From positions 53,856,610 through 53,920,609 of the forward strand of contig CM061920.1 in the NCBI GenBank assembly GCA_031002005.1: a stretch of 64,000 nt of DNA, read 5' to 3'. This document shows positions 11,192 to 21,655 of the stretch, piece by piece (the first letter of the stretch is position 1; every line of letters starts with the position of its first letter). Position numbers and translations under genes: made by a program. Under the pieces are notes generated by a model, which saw nothing but the letters and a program-made list of their open reading frames with translations, made no database searches and was not told the origin of the DNA. The stretch comes from Vandiemenella viatica (lineage: Eukaryota > Arthropoda > Insecta > Orthoptera > Morabidae).

Positions 11192-11585
11192 GTGCTGGGT
11201 GTTAGCGTCTTGTGAAAGTTTCCGTTTTCAGCTGCAAGTGGGGGGCAGTCCAGGTATTCGCTGTAAAACCATGACCATGTTTCCGGTACAGTCACGGGTG
11301 TAGAATAACTCCAAGGTCACGAATTCACCGACGTAAAAATAGTTTTTAAGGTCACAGGTTGTGACAGTCTCACAACACCTCCATTCATTTTCTTATTATT
11401 ATTACTAGCCTCACAGCCCGTCAGAAATGACGGCTTGAACGCAGTGTTCTGCGAGTCATGTCTTATTAATTGCTTAACTAAAAAGAATTGTTATAAAATA
11501 AATCTCAATGGAATTATTCGTGACTTGCGCTGTAGCAAACTGTGTTTTAGTAGCCATCCTGGTCCAGGATGCATTTCAACCTAAG

Positions 11586-12325
11586 GGGGTGTCCTTTTAA
11601 TTACGTGAGGCATGGGCGTATGCAGGGGGGGCAGGGGTAGGGGGCTGCTGCCCCCCCCTAGGCGAAAAATGAAGTTGCCTTCAGTAGGCTTCGACGAGTA
11701 AAGAACTGGTTCAGCAGCACTTTGTGAGAGGAAAGATTGACTGGATTATGACTGATGAATGTGCATCGAAATTTCGTGAAAGAACACCGTGAGATATTAA
11801 GAAACAAATATATTGAAAAATTTTCTAAGAATCCGAGACGATTAATGTTTACATAAACTATAACTGAGTTACGATCTTAATTTTCTACATAGTTGGTCCT
11901 TAGATTAAGTGGTTGGATTACTATATTAATTAATAATAAAAATAGTTTCCTCAATAGGTTTGAGTTTCATTTTGTAAGAAATTGTCATGTTTCAGTGCCC
12001 TACCCTACTTCCTCGAAACCAATATGAGTTGCCCCCCCCCCTAGTTTAAATATTGCCCCCCTCTAGCTCTGATCCTGGATACGCCCTTGACGTGTTTTTC
12101 CGGAATTCCGGACCCCCTCCCCCCTTTCCTCCTCTGGTGTGATTTAGTGAGTTCTGCCCCACCCCCTAAGATGACGTGATATTTTGACGGGCTCTGCTGT
12201 CCTTCATAAATTTCAAAAGCTCAAGTGAGATTTCCGTCAACCCCCTCCCCCTTGGTGAGATTTCGCCGGACCCCCCTCCCCCTTTTCCCGTATTTCACCT
12301 CACGTAATTAATAGACGCCCTCTTA
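11586..12325. mobile_element. Family D element with terminal inverted repeats
   Basis: The left end GGGGGTGTCCTTTTAATTAC and the right end GTAATTAATAGACGCCCTC are inverted copies (about 25 bp, core TTAATTACGTGAGG). The right half carries several C runs joined to GTGAGATTT blocks, the hallmark of family D. It lies inside family E and itself contains a hAT-like element. No transposase remains, so the superfamily is unknown. Confidence 0.6.
11612..12092. mobile_element. hAT-like non-autonomous element nested in family D
   Basis: The termini CATGGGCGTATGCAGG and CCTGGATACGCCCTTG are inverted repeats of the GGGCGTAKCCAGG type found on many animal hAT elements. Internal ends have G and C runs (GGGGGGCAGGGG, GCCCCCCCC). 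Flanks ACGTGAGG and ACGTGTTT may be a diverged 8-bp target duplication. No transposase frame. Confidence 0.5.
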
Positions 12326-13070
12326 CCAGAAAGTCCTCTTAAATTGCTGCGAGAAAATGAAACCTTCAATCATACGCGGATTAATACATTCACTGTATCG
12401 CTTGTCAGTGGTGATAATGCATCGCATTCACGGGTTTCATACAACTTTCTTTTTTGATAACCGTGGTTCACACCTATATTATAACGTTTCAATGGCTGAC
12501 ACAGTTACATGTGGCTGAAATAATGACCCCAGTAATATTACGTCACTGAATGCAAAGGAAAATAAAAATAAATCTTAACAACTCGCGTTATGCGACATAA
12601 TATTAGTTTTAATTGTATCTGTGCTGCAAAGATCGCGATCAGTGTACAACGACTTTCGTTCAAACGAAGTAATGATTTCAGTAACAGGACACTCAGGAAA
12701 ATAAATTTTTTTTTTTAAATTAAATTACTCGTGCCCTCTGCTGTAATGTCAAATGCTAAGTAACAATCTAATCAAAACTGACGTTAACATTGCGAATAGA
12801 AAATTAAGGTTTCATCTTATGTATCAATGGGCATAGAATTTAATAAATAATTCTACATCGAACGAATATTAAATAAATGTAAGTATTCTGACAATCATTT
12901 GTTCGTGGATGCTTAGCTAAATAGAACTGTCATTAAATAACGTGCATATCCTAGAACATCTCTGTTCGTTGTGAGCAGAGGCGAGAATCTTGACGTCATA
13001 ACGTGACAGAACATCGTCACCAAGATTGGCATTTTATAGGTCTAGATTACTTTGCTTTGATTAGTTATAT

Positions 13071-13839
13071 GTATGCTGAACGATTGTATTGACATTTGTG
13101 AACTGATTTTTATGTTATCGGATTTCCACAAGCTGTAGTTTGTGTAGTCTCTGGGAAGCGTAATATTATCGTTGTCTGAGAGTTGCATTGTGATGTGAAG
13201 TGTTTAGGGGCCTGTTGCAATGCAACACGGTCGTGCGAATATTTGTTCAGTGAACTGTTTTTAATAAATTCAGTGGTATTGCATTCAGAGCTACTTTTAT
13301 CATTTATACAATTGACAATAATAACTCTCATTTGTTCTGTTTTGGTCATTGACGAAATTCGATTAAAACATAAATGAGGATTCAGCTGGCATGAGTTCGA
13401 AACGAGGTTGGGCTTTTCTCGCTCAATAACTCGCTGTTACCCCAAGTGGTGTGGAAATGCCAATGAATTACGTAATTCGTCAGAGGCTGTTTGGCAACTT
13501 TCGACAGCTGATTAATCCACACTAATTGAGTGATTAGCTCACAAGGCCCGTGTCACGTCATCTGGCTCACAGACGAACCTAAGGGGTTGCTCTGCAAACG
13601 CTGAAGAATTTCTGATTGGAGGCAGGAGTATTAAAGAGGAGCAGACACTGTCTGAGTATGTAGTAGATATGATTACGGAGAATGTTCATTTCGTGATCAG
13701 AACAATAATGCTTTCAGTTTGGTGATGATTGGTGCTTAAATCGAAGTAAGTGAGAGCATGCGGAATGCTTGTGTTCACTGTGGATTGGATTAACTAGGTT
13801 TGTTACTTTAACACTCCGCTGATCCGCCAGCTGATTGAG
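13071..13839. other. No recognised feature
   Basis: Short frames on both strands without motifs. No repeat match elsewhere in the window. Confidence 0.35.
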
Positions 13840-14335
13840 GGGTGAGTGACCAGTCAGCTGTCTCTCCCACGCAGCCACCTGGCCGACCGCCGGTACTGTG
13901 TGTCTTTTAAAAAGCGCCTGGCTCGCGGCCAGACGGGTGGAATGAACCGGCATTTAAATAAAGTGGCTGCCTGAGCCTCCACTAATTGCGTCCTCTCCTC
14001 TCCTCTCCTCTCCTCTTCCTCCGCCCGCCTGTCGCAGCCTCCGATCACTTCAACCCATGCGGAAAACTGAACTGACAGTTCCTAGTTCCTCGATACCCAC
14101 GGCTTTCAATCACACTGTCGTTTGGACCGCGTGCTGGGTCACTGCAGGCTGCGTGATGGGCGGTCAGCACTGTACGTTCAACTCTGACAGCCCCCAGCTC
14201 AGTCCTGTGGCCCTCAACCCCGTGGCCGAGTAGGCTGCAGCGCACCGCTCGACACTCGCCGGTTCCTACCTGCGTTTGACGTCGCCCGCAACGAAACTGA
14301 CTTGTAGGCGGAATAAGATACAAACTTAAAACTTT
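13840..14335. other. GC-rich island with microsatellite
   Basis: By eye enriched in G+C and CpG relative to its flanks. The minus strand carries an ATG at 14338 followed by a short frame and a CAG/GTAGG splice-donor-like site near 14270, so a small first exon is conceivable. The predicted peptide has no recognised domain. It could equally be a promoter or an unmethylated non-coding island. Confidence 0.3.
13991..14018. repeat. (TCCTC)n pentanucleotide microsatellite
   Basis: About five TCCTC units, ending in TTCCTCC. Confidence 0.9.
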
Positions 14336-14477
14336 CACACGTTCTGCGTTTCGTTGACCGAGTACCGAATATCGTATCCAAATCTGTTGTAAAACTATTT
14401 TGCTCGAGGGTTTCGAACGTATAGCAAAAAATAATGAGCTATTCTTCTCTCCTGATGTTGAATAACTACGGAAAGGG

Positions 14478-14871
14478 AGCGTCCATAAACTACGATGCTC
14501 CGTTTAGGAGGGGGGGGGGGAGGTTGAGGAGATGAGTGCAATGCTACGCTGAGCTACGGACCGGGGAGGGGGGGAGGTGAGGGATCCGAGCCAAACCACG
14601 TAGCTTTTTCATTCATATTATTTGCCACAGTTAAAACAAAGTACAGAATACACAACAACATGTGGATATTTATTTGCGTCGTTGAATTATTTGCGTATGT
14701 AGTTTACGATAGTCTGACAAGAGAAAACAGAACAAAATGTCTACTGGAATCAACAGGTAAAAAAGCTACGTGTCATGCGGGGAAAAGGGGGGAGGGGAGA
14801 TTGTAAAGACAAAAGCCACGTCATGCTACCTGGGGGGATGAGAGTTCAGAGGAGGCCAGAATGTAGGGTCG
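14478..14871. mobile_element. Family F element, copy 1
   Basis: The left terminus GAGCGTCCATAAACTACG is the inverted counterpart of the right terminus of copy 2 (17555-17572). Shared internal blocks are ACAGAATACACAACA, GATAGTCTGACAAGAGAAAA and CAAAATGTCT. G-rich tracts lie at 14510-14521 and 14563-14573. The right terminus here is degraded. Non-coding. Confidence 0.6.
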
Positions 14872-15150
14872 CAAAGGAAATCACTGCATTTACGAAACAA
14901 GTATCGTTAACTTGTTCCTTCTGACCAGGAAGTGGTGAGACTATTGTTATATCTGGAAAATAGCGCTTTCCAGTCTAGCCTAAGATTCCACTAGAGTTTG
15001 AGATGCCTCCAATTTTGAGGTAAATATGAGTTGGCGCACCACATAGGTGTGAAAATTATTGTTGATGTCTGTGGTTCTGAAACAATCCATCGTCACAAAC
15101 TGAAACCTATTATTTTTTTTAAAATCCACACACACACACGTATGTATATA

Positions 15151-15372
15151 TAATCCGGCCTAGACGCCTCGTCGACGTTGAGATCATTGATCATTGTGAA
15201 CGGTAGTGGACTGGAGACAAGGAACGGGAAGGAATTCTTCCATGGCCTTTGGAGGAACCATCCTCGGGAGTGATTTCGGGAAACTATGAAAAACCGAAAT
15301 GTTGATGGCCGCACGGAGATTTGAACCATCGTCCTGTCGAATGCCAGGCACGAGCGTTACCTCTCACCCGCC
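15151..15372 (-). mobile_element. SINE family A, diverged
   Basis: CGCCTCGTCGACGTTGAG, CAAGGAACGGGAAGGAATTC, CCATGG and a damaged B-box complement (GATTTGAACC) follow family A order. A CA/TA-rich stretch (15127-15150) occupies the tail side. Confidence 0.7.
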
Positions 15373-15840
15373 AAAAGTTGTTTTTAAAGTGAACTTGCTT
15401 AGAGATATTTTTTATTTTATTTAGCACACATTTTTTACAGCCTAGTATCTGGAAACTAAAATAGGTCTTAATTTAACAATGCAGTATTACCTCTGATAGT
15501 TAAACTGATTATTTCACAAGGAATAATTTCAATTTTTGTTATGTTTAGTTTTTCCAGTATCTGTACAGTCTTTGCTTGTTTGCACGATACACACGATTGT
15601 TTTGCTGTTAACATATATTAGCTGTTCTTGCTTAGGGATAAGAAAATTTGTTAACTACGTGTTTGTAACTCCCCCACTCAGTCGGTATACCGGATAGCTG
15701 TCGACTGGATGACGGGGGTTCAATACGCGAAGAATCAATTTTTGTTTTTTGTTTTGTAATGGCATTCGGCAGAGTAGGGCATACAGCCAGCTCAATGTGA
15801 TCAATTTCTCTAGTAGATTGCAGCTTCTAAATATGGACTC
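15373..15840. other. No recognised feature
   Basis: AT-rich, with no repeat or domain recognised. Confidence 0.35.
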
Positions 15841-15965
15841 CACAGGACGACCACAACATTAATACACACAAAACACTTAAACACGCATGCCCTCGACCGG
15901 ACTCGAACCGGCGACCTTCGGCACGTGGGGCCAGTACTCCAGCACTTACATTACCGAAGCCGGCG
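15841..15965 (-). mobile_element. SINE family B
   Basis: Reverse copy of the 2794 element: AACACTTAAACACGC body, B-box complement ACCGGACTCGAACCGGCG, then GACCTTCGGCACG and the head end ACCGAAGCCGGCGA. The A-box region is preserved in outline. Confidence 0.7.
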
Positions 15966-17024
15966 ACGAATCAATTATTTTTCTTGTACACTGAATGTTC
16001 TGAACAGTCCGCTCAGGCTGCTGTCCAATCAGTACGGAGGAGGAAGTTGCTTTTGGATCAGCGGCTACGCCATGCCGCCTCCGTCTCTATAGGCGAGGAT
16101 AAGGTAAGGAATTCGGAGCTCTTACTTCCACATCGTCAGCCCAAGAACGAAATAACAGCTTACCTAACTTATTTATGACTATGAATGTGTATACTGTGTA
16201 TAAAAGGTAGTACGGATGGTATTTTAGATATACCGAGATTTACAAAACAATCTTGTGCGCGATGTTCGTGTACTTATTCTGCAGATAATACTTATTTCAC
16301 CTCAAGTGTCTTACATACTACAGTGTTTATTGCGTGTTTCCTCAGAAGTGAGTAGGGAATGAAAACATGCGGACAAAGAAAAACTGCGAGCTGTTACTCT
16401 TCATTAAGAGCAGCTGACGCGATGTTTTACCAACTCATTACCTAGCGCAGTAATCACTAAAAGCTGACACCGACGAATTCATCCGCTTCATCAGTGTTTC
16501 CAGCTCAGTGCAGTTCGCTAGTAGAAGTTGTTGTGTTTTTGTGCCAAGAAACTGATTGTTTTGCATTTTATGCACGGAACTCTATTGCTTATATTCCAAT
16601 TGAAATGTAATCTCCGTTGGTTCGCTGTCAGAAGAAGTGGACAGATGAGGTTTCGGTGGCGTACTATACCGTCATCCTCAGGTTTCATTTGTTAGCGGCG
16701 GCATCAGAATCGCTCAGGGTCCGAGGACGACGCTAGAGTACGCCGTTGAAACTTCTTTCCACATCATCTGGCAGCGAACACGAACATTTCAATGATGCGC
16801 CAGAAAAACTTCCGTTCACATAAACAAATTGCAGTTGTTTTTGTGGAGTTTGTTTACAACAGCTCTGAGGCTTACTGGATATCTGCACACCGGCGTTAGG
16901 GAAGAGTATTGCGTACGGCGTTACTAAGCTAACATACATTTCTTGTGGCAAGAGGAGGATTTAAAAACAAAAACATTATAGCAACTTAGCTTATAACTTG
17001 TCTTCTTTGGGAATATTAAAGACA
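15966..17024. other. No recognised feature
   Basis: Frames up to 72 codons with no motif. No interspersed match found within the window. Confidence 0.35.
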
Positions 17025-17135
17025 GCGGAGGATGGGGGACAAGAAACGGGAAGGAATTCGGCATTTACCTTTTGATGAAACCATTTCGGCATTCACCTGG
17101 AGTGATTTCTGAAAGCCATTCAAAATCGAAAACTG
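17025..17135 (-). mobile_element. SINE family A body fragment
   Basis: Retains GGGGACAAGAAACGGGAAGG, AATTCGGCAT, GGCATTCACCTGGAGTGATT and a decayed GAAAACTGG. Both the tRNA-like head and the tail are missing. Confidence 0.6.
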
Positions 17136-17284
17136 GGACTAGAGTCAAATACATTCTTTCTTCGTATCAAAAATATAGGTTGCAGCAAGACAAAACGCTG
17201 CTAAGATTAAAAAAAAAAAAAACTTGGTAACATCTTTCCTACGAATGATACTGTTTTACTATCGTGTATGGGCAAAAACATTTA

Positions 17285-17575
17285 TAGGACCTAGCCAGAC
17301 CACACAGATACCCGTTCATATTACTTGTCACAATTAAAATGAGGTACAGAACACACAACAGCAAGTGAACATTAATTTTCGTTATTTAATTATCTCCGTA
17401 TAAACGCGTATTTTGCGATAGTCTGACAAGAGAAAACAGTACAAAATGTCTTCTGGAATCAATGGGGAAACAACCTACGTGCTACACGCGGGGGTAGAGT
17501 CAAAAGCCACGTCGGGCTACGTTGGGGGATGAGGCCAAAATGGAGCTTCGTAGTTTATGGACGCTCCATAAGATT
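17285..17575. mobile_element. Family F element, copy 2
   Basis: Internal blocks TACAGAACACACAACA, GATAGTCTGACAAGAGAAAA and CAAAATGTCTTCTGGAATCA match copy 1. The right end GTAGTTTATGGACGCTCC is the inverted terminus. The left terminus has eroded. Confidence 0.6.
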
Positions 17576-17930
17576 AAAAGCCATTAAAATAACAATTTTT
17601 TTTTAAAGTTTTCTTCCGAGTTGTAGACCCGAACGTTATCCGAAATTGAAGCATTATTGTCATACTTATTAAGACTTTTTTTTGTAAAACCTCTGAAATC
17701 ATAAAGAAATTCAATTTCTGTAAACGTGGAAAAATGTAATGTGAATAACATCGATGATAATTAAAAAATTACGTGTAATTTTTTAAATTTTTTTGGGAAC
17801 AGTGATAGAAATAAATAATCAGACTTTGTTCTTTTGTGTCATTTAGGAGTTAGAGGTTTGCGCATGGGCGCCCTCCAGGATTACTTTAATGGAGGTGCAT
17901 CTGTATCTTTTTTAATGAATTATACTTTTT
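17576..17930. other. AT-rich stretch, no recognised feature
   Basis: Homopolymer-rich (T and A runs), nothing else seen. Confidence 0.35.
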
Positions 17931-17936
17931 TTTTTT

Positions 17937-18215
17937 GCTTTCGTCAGTCTTTCAACTGGTTTGATGCAATCCTCCATCCCTTCCTATCCTGTGCTAACCT
18001 CTTCATTTCTTCATACCCATTACATCCCACGTCCTTAATTATTTGCTTAATATATTCTAATCTCTGTCTTCCTCTGCAGTTCTTACCTTCGGCTGTTCCC
18101 TCCACTAACAAATTAACCAATCCAGAATGTCTCAAAATATGACCTACCAGCCTGTCTCTTCTTTCTGTAAGCTTTTTCAACAAACTTCTTTTTTCTCACC
18201 CATCATTTCCAAAAC
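17937..18215 (-). mobile_element. RTE-type LINE 3' end (ORF2 C-terminus)
   Basis: The minus-strand translation contains LTERRDRLVGHILRHSGLVN, then EGKNCRGRQRLEYIKQII and DRKGWRIASNQ, the C-terminal tail of an RTE-like ORF2 downstream of reverse transcriptase. The equivalent tail in RTE/BovB ORF2 has an RRRRGRQR..DREAWR arrangement. The same block occurs at 29.2, 30.2, 50.3 and 60.1 kb. The upstream side is interrupted by the hairpin insertion at 18229. It is a dead 5'-truncated copy. Confidence 0.75.
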
Positions 18216-18391
18216 TTGTTCAACACTTGTATAAAATCTTCTAAGGCTTTCCACCGAGGTAGCGCGTCAATGTAGGGCGACGTTTCGAAGCCTGCCTCCG
18301 CCCTACATTGCCGCGCTACCTAGGTGGAAATCCTTAGAAGATTTTATACAACTGACACACCGAGAAAGCTTGCATTCGTTGTTCAACACTT
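18216..18391. mobile_element. Hairpin element with 13-bp target duplication
   Basis: The 13-bp direct repeat TTGTTCAACACTT occurs at 18216-18228 and 18379-18391. Between them are inverted arms of about 50 bp (18230-18279 and 18298-18348, with TATAAAATCTTCTAAGG against CCTTAGAAGATTTTATA) around a short loop, then a unique 30-bp tail. The arms hold AGGTAGCGCG and TGTAGGGCG. Read on the minus strand, the loop gives TTCGAAACGTCGCC, which recalls motifs in Penelope-like elements, but the family is unproven. Transcripts would form a long stem. Confidence 0.65.
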
Positions 18392-19244
18392 ATTACTTAT
18401 TAACTACGGATACTGAATTTATTGACAAGGTGTTGAACTAATTTGGTCAACAACCTAGGCGCCTTAAGTTATTATCCAAACAGTGAATTTAATAATAAAA
18501 TTTTGTTTCTTAATCTTTTCCTGTGTATTTGCACCCCCCTCCCGGCTCCCATGGATTTGCAAATGCGCACGAAACCACTGCATAAACGGTGGAGCCATTT
18601 TCCTGAGTATCGATCAGTGTGTTTGTGCCGGAAGTACGATCTGTGGCGTGGCGTAGGCGGTTTGGCCAGCGACCTCAGCCATTGAGAGCGCTGCTCCATT
18701 TTTCAGCTGATAATAACCGGTCCCTCATACACTGGCGCTGTCCCTTTGATTGCTGCCGCTTCGTATGTTACAATGGCTGCCTGACCCACTCAACCAATTT
18801 ACAGGCCACCAACTGCGCCGCGTTGGGCAAACGACGTGACTCGCTCCGACTATTGTTTAGGTGTTGGAAAAGCAGTTCGTTCACAGTACCAATGGCAATT
18901 TCCTTATCTGCTCTCTCCGCCCGTGTTGTAATCACTTACTCGACGGCTCGGCTCACGATCCGGTATTATTATTAATTACAATTGAGCTTTCCCCCACACA
19001 CCCATTCATCCATTGTACATACTACTGTTGTTCATAACCTCCAGCGATAACTAACTAATTGCAATTCCTGACTCCTGTAGCTACAGATAAAAAAACTCGT
19101 GAAATCACGCGCTAGTTTATGACTGTGTCCCCCATCTACATCCGATTTCTAATTCTTCTATTATCTTCTAATATCTACACATGCCTCATTACTAATGTGC
19201 AGCTTATGCACTCCCGGCATTTAATTTAATTTAATTGCAATGGA
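18392..19244. other. No recognised gene; mildly GC-rich part at 18590-18960
   Basis: A 118-codon frame (18619-18975, +) and a shorter minus frame cross the GC-rich part. No domain is recognised in either. Confidence 0.3.
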
Positions 19245-21290
19245 GTGCAAACTACGTTGCCAATTTCCCTACATACCCATTTTCCTCCTTTCCTGTACCC
19301 ATTTACCTTCGCACTCTACAAATTTCAACTTCAAATTCTTTCGACGTTTTTGGTAAATTATTCATCATTTCTCTTGGTAACTAATTCCAATCCCCGACCC
19401 TTTTACATACGAAAGAAAATCTTCCCACACCCTTGTGCCTGAAATCGAGTGCCAGCTTGTGGTCATGGTCATCTTTTCCCTTCCATGCTTTACTTTTAAT
19501 TCTTACACCAATATCTTTCCATGCTTCATCACTAGGGATTGCAATCCAGCAAAGCGGGATCCCGCATCATTAGACAGTCTGGCGGATCCCGCAAAAAAAT
19601 TAAGCGGATCCGCAATCCGCAAAATCCGGCGGAAACGTATGTCAGTCTGCGTGACTCGCTGCCCCACTCGATCTCTATCGGATGTTTTGCACTGTTTGCT
19701 TGTACCCTTGCAGTTGACATTTGATAAACGTTTGTTTTTGTCAACCTTCGTTATTCGTAAGCAAATAGATACACATTTACGTATTCATTTTCGAGTAGAA
19801 ATTTCTGTAGTCTGAGTTATGTTGAGTATTTAGTACGATTTTCTAACTATATATTTATCTGAAATACACAGTTATAGATTTTTATTCTCGGTTTCATTAT
19901 TCTCATTTTATGTATTTGCAGATAAAGTTATTGTGACAATTTCCTTATTTGCTGCTGACAACTTGATTATTCGTTGATATGAAACTAATGTTATCGTAAT
20001 TTTAACGATCGCATACCTATTTATTTAGCAGCTATCAAAAGGCAATTGTATATCCTTTGACTTATTGTTGTTTTGGCCGCTGCCTCCATACGTTTCTTTG
20101 ATAAAAGCCACCTGCTTATATGTGCCGCTCAGGCTATCGATTAATCCTTCTTCTCCTTGCTATTATTTGGACTAATGTTATAATGACGTTTTCACGGATG
20201 TATCGACGAATTGTGTTGAAGGAACACATTACTTCGATGGCTGCCTCCGCCGTCTCCCTCACGTGTGAAATTTCGTGTTTTTACAATGAAATCCGGAGAT
20301 ACAACCTATGAAAAATTCACTGCAATCATTCGAAGAGAAAGTCTCCTTTCTTAATAAAAAGTAATAATTTCCACTTTAAAAACGTCGTTACGCCACATAA
20401 GTAAAACTGAAATACTTGACGTGTTGGTGAGTAGTTTCTTTTAATAACATTGAATCAACTGTAAGATCAATCAAGGAATCAGGAGATATAATAATAAATC
20501 CCACAAAAACAATTTTTAAAAAAAGGCCAAGTCTCGTGCTTGTGCAGTGACAAAAAGTTATAAGATCTTGTTCTGAGCCAAGTCTACGCTTTACAGAGTA
20601 TATTAATTTCACTTTGTGAAATAGAATGCTTTCTCTCGGTGTTATGGAACGTTTATTTAGAATTTAAAAAAATCTCTGGTAACTTGGCCATTAAGCAAAT
20701 CATGTTTTTAAACTTATGTGATGTATTGTAAGGCACATAGGTAATATGACCTAACACTGAATATTTTCCATTTTTTATTATTTATTTAAAAATTGGTTTA
20801 GATTAAAAAACAAAAATGTAAAACCTCGAAATGTACTTAAGACATGCTAAAAAGTTTTAATGTCATTTTGTCAATTAAAATATTGTTAACTGTTAATTTT
20901 TGTCATTTAACATTAAAATTTATTTATTAATTTAATTATTATTTGATTTATTAACGTTTTAAGTAACTATTTTTTTAAATATATGCGTTAAAAAACTGTT
21001 TGCGCCAATGCCGCACGGATCCCGCGGGATTGAAAACACTGCGGGATTGCAATCCTCATTCATCACCGATATACGCCTTGTACACTCCCATGATCCTCTT
21101 CACCCGCCTCCTATCTTCCTATGAATCTTATTGCAGCTCTTTTATCATGTCGGTTACTTACTAAATTCTGTGGTAATTTTCAGAGACAAATCTAGCAGTC
21201 CTTTTTTGCACACGCTCAAAATTCTGTATCTGATACCCAAAATGTGGGTTCTCTGCTACACCAGCATTACCCGCCTCGTCTCTGTAAAAG
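19245..21290 (-). mobile_element. CR1/L2-like LINE fragment split by a hAT element
   Basis: Two parts of one minus-strand LINE: 21067-21290 (upstream part, VQKRTARFV-like and RRRVKRIMGVYKAY) and 19245-19532 (downstream part, AWKDI, HKLALDFRHKGVGRFSF, MNNLPKTSKEFEVEICR). Removing 19533-21058 plus one target copy makes the coding match continuous with the 62.6-kb copy across GDEAWKDI. Several stops show it was long dead. Confidence 0.75.
19533..21058. mobile_element. hAT-superfamily non-autonomous transposon, 1.5 kb
   Basis: It is bounded by the 8-bp duplication TTCATCAC (19525-19532 and 21059-21066). Ends are TAGGGATTGCAATCC and the inverted TGAGGATTGCAATCC, 13 of 15 matching, with a palindromic GGATTGCAATCC core. 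Subterminal GGATCCCGC-type blocks lie at both ends. An 8-bp duplication and YAGGG-type ends are hAT hallmarks. The AT-rich interior has no BED zinc finger or hAT dimerisation motif, so it probably depended on a partner element's transposase. Confidence 0.85.
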
Positions 21291-21354
21291 CTCCCAACCC
21301 AGATCCTCTATCGCATCGCTTACCAGGTATCGGTTTTGTGTCATTTGCCGGACG

Positions 21355-21465
21355 CACATCAGTCAAATGCCGGGATGGTTCCTCACAAAGGCCATGGCCG
21401 AATTCTTTCCCGTTTCCAGCTTCCAGTGCCTTCTCGTCTCTTCGCACTCGACAAAGCCATAAAAA
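21355..21465 (+). mobile_element. SINE family A 3' half
   Basis: Starts near CAGTCAAATGCCGGGATGG and continues with AAAGGCCATGGCCGAATTC and CGACAAAGCCATAAAAAAG. It sits beside an inverted partial copy (21478-21655). Confidence 0.6.
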
Positions 21466-21477
21466 AGACATCTAGTT

Positions 21478-21655
21478 CATTAGAGGTGTAAGAGAATGGG
21501 GGGGGGGGGGGCAAATAATGGCAAGTGGAATTCGGCAATGGCTTCTTGGAGGAACCATCCCGTGATTCACCTGGAGCAAGGTGGGGAAACCATGGAAAAC
21601 GAAATCTGAATGGTCGGAGTGGGATATGAAGCCGCGTCAGTTTGCATCACGTTTA
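21478..21655 (-). mobile_element. SINE family A, degraded reverse copy
   Basis: CATTAGAGG, a G run (21499-21510), GGAATTCGGCAATGGC, CACCTGGAGC, GGGGAAACCATGGAAAAC and a decayed B-box region. Together with the previous copy it forms a tail-to-tail inverted pair. Confidence 0.55.

Larger units (their letters stand above)
11440..13070. mobile_element. Long interspersed repeat, family E, copy 1 (interrupted)
   Basis: Shares ordered blocks with 38045-39570: TTGCTTAACTAAA..GAATTGTT, GCTGTAGCAAA, TGGTCCAGGAT, GGCTGACACAG, ACATGTGGCTGAAATAATGA, AAATAAATCTTAACAA, ATCGCGATCA, AAGTAACAATCTAATC, GGATGCTTAG and AAATAACGTGCATA. A family D element interrupts it at 11586-12325. No long frame is present; it could be a non-autonomous element or an old non-coding part of a larger one. 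Confidence 0.6.

Noticed and set aside
11612..12092. A secure 8-bp target duplication for the nested hAT-like element
   Set aside because: Flanks ACGTGAGG and ACGTGTTT agree at only five of eight positions, so the duplication is not claimed as certain.
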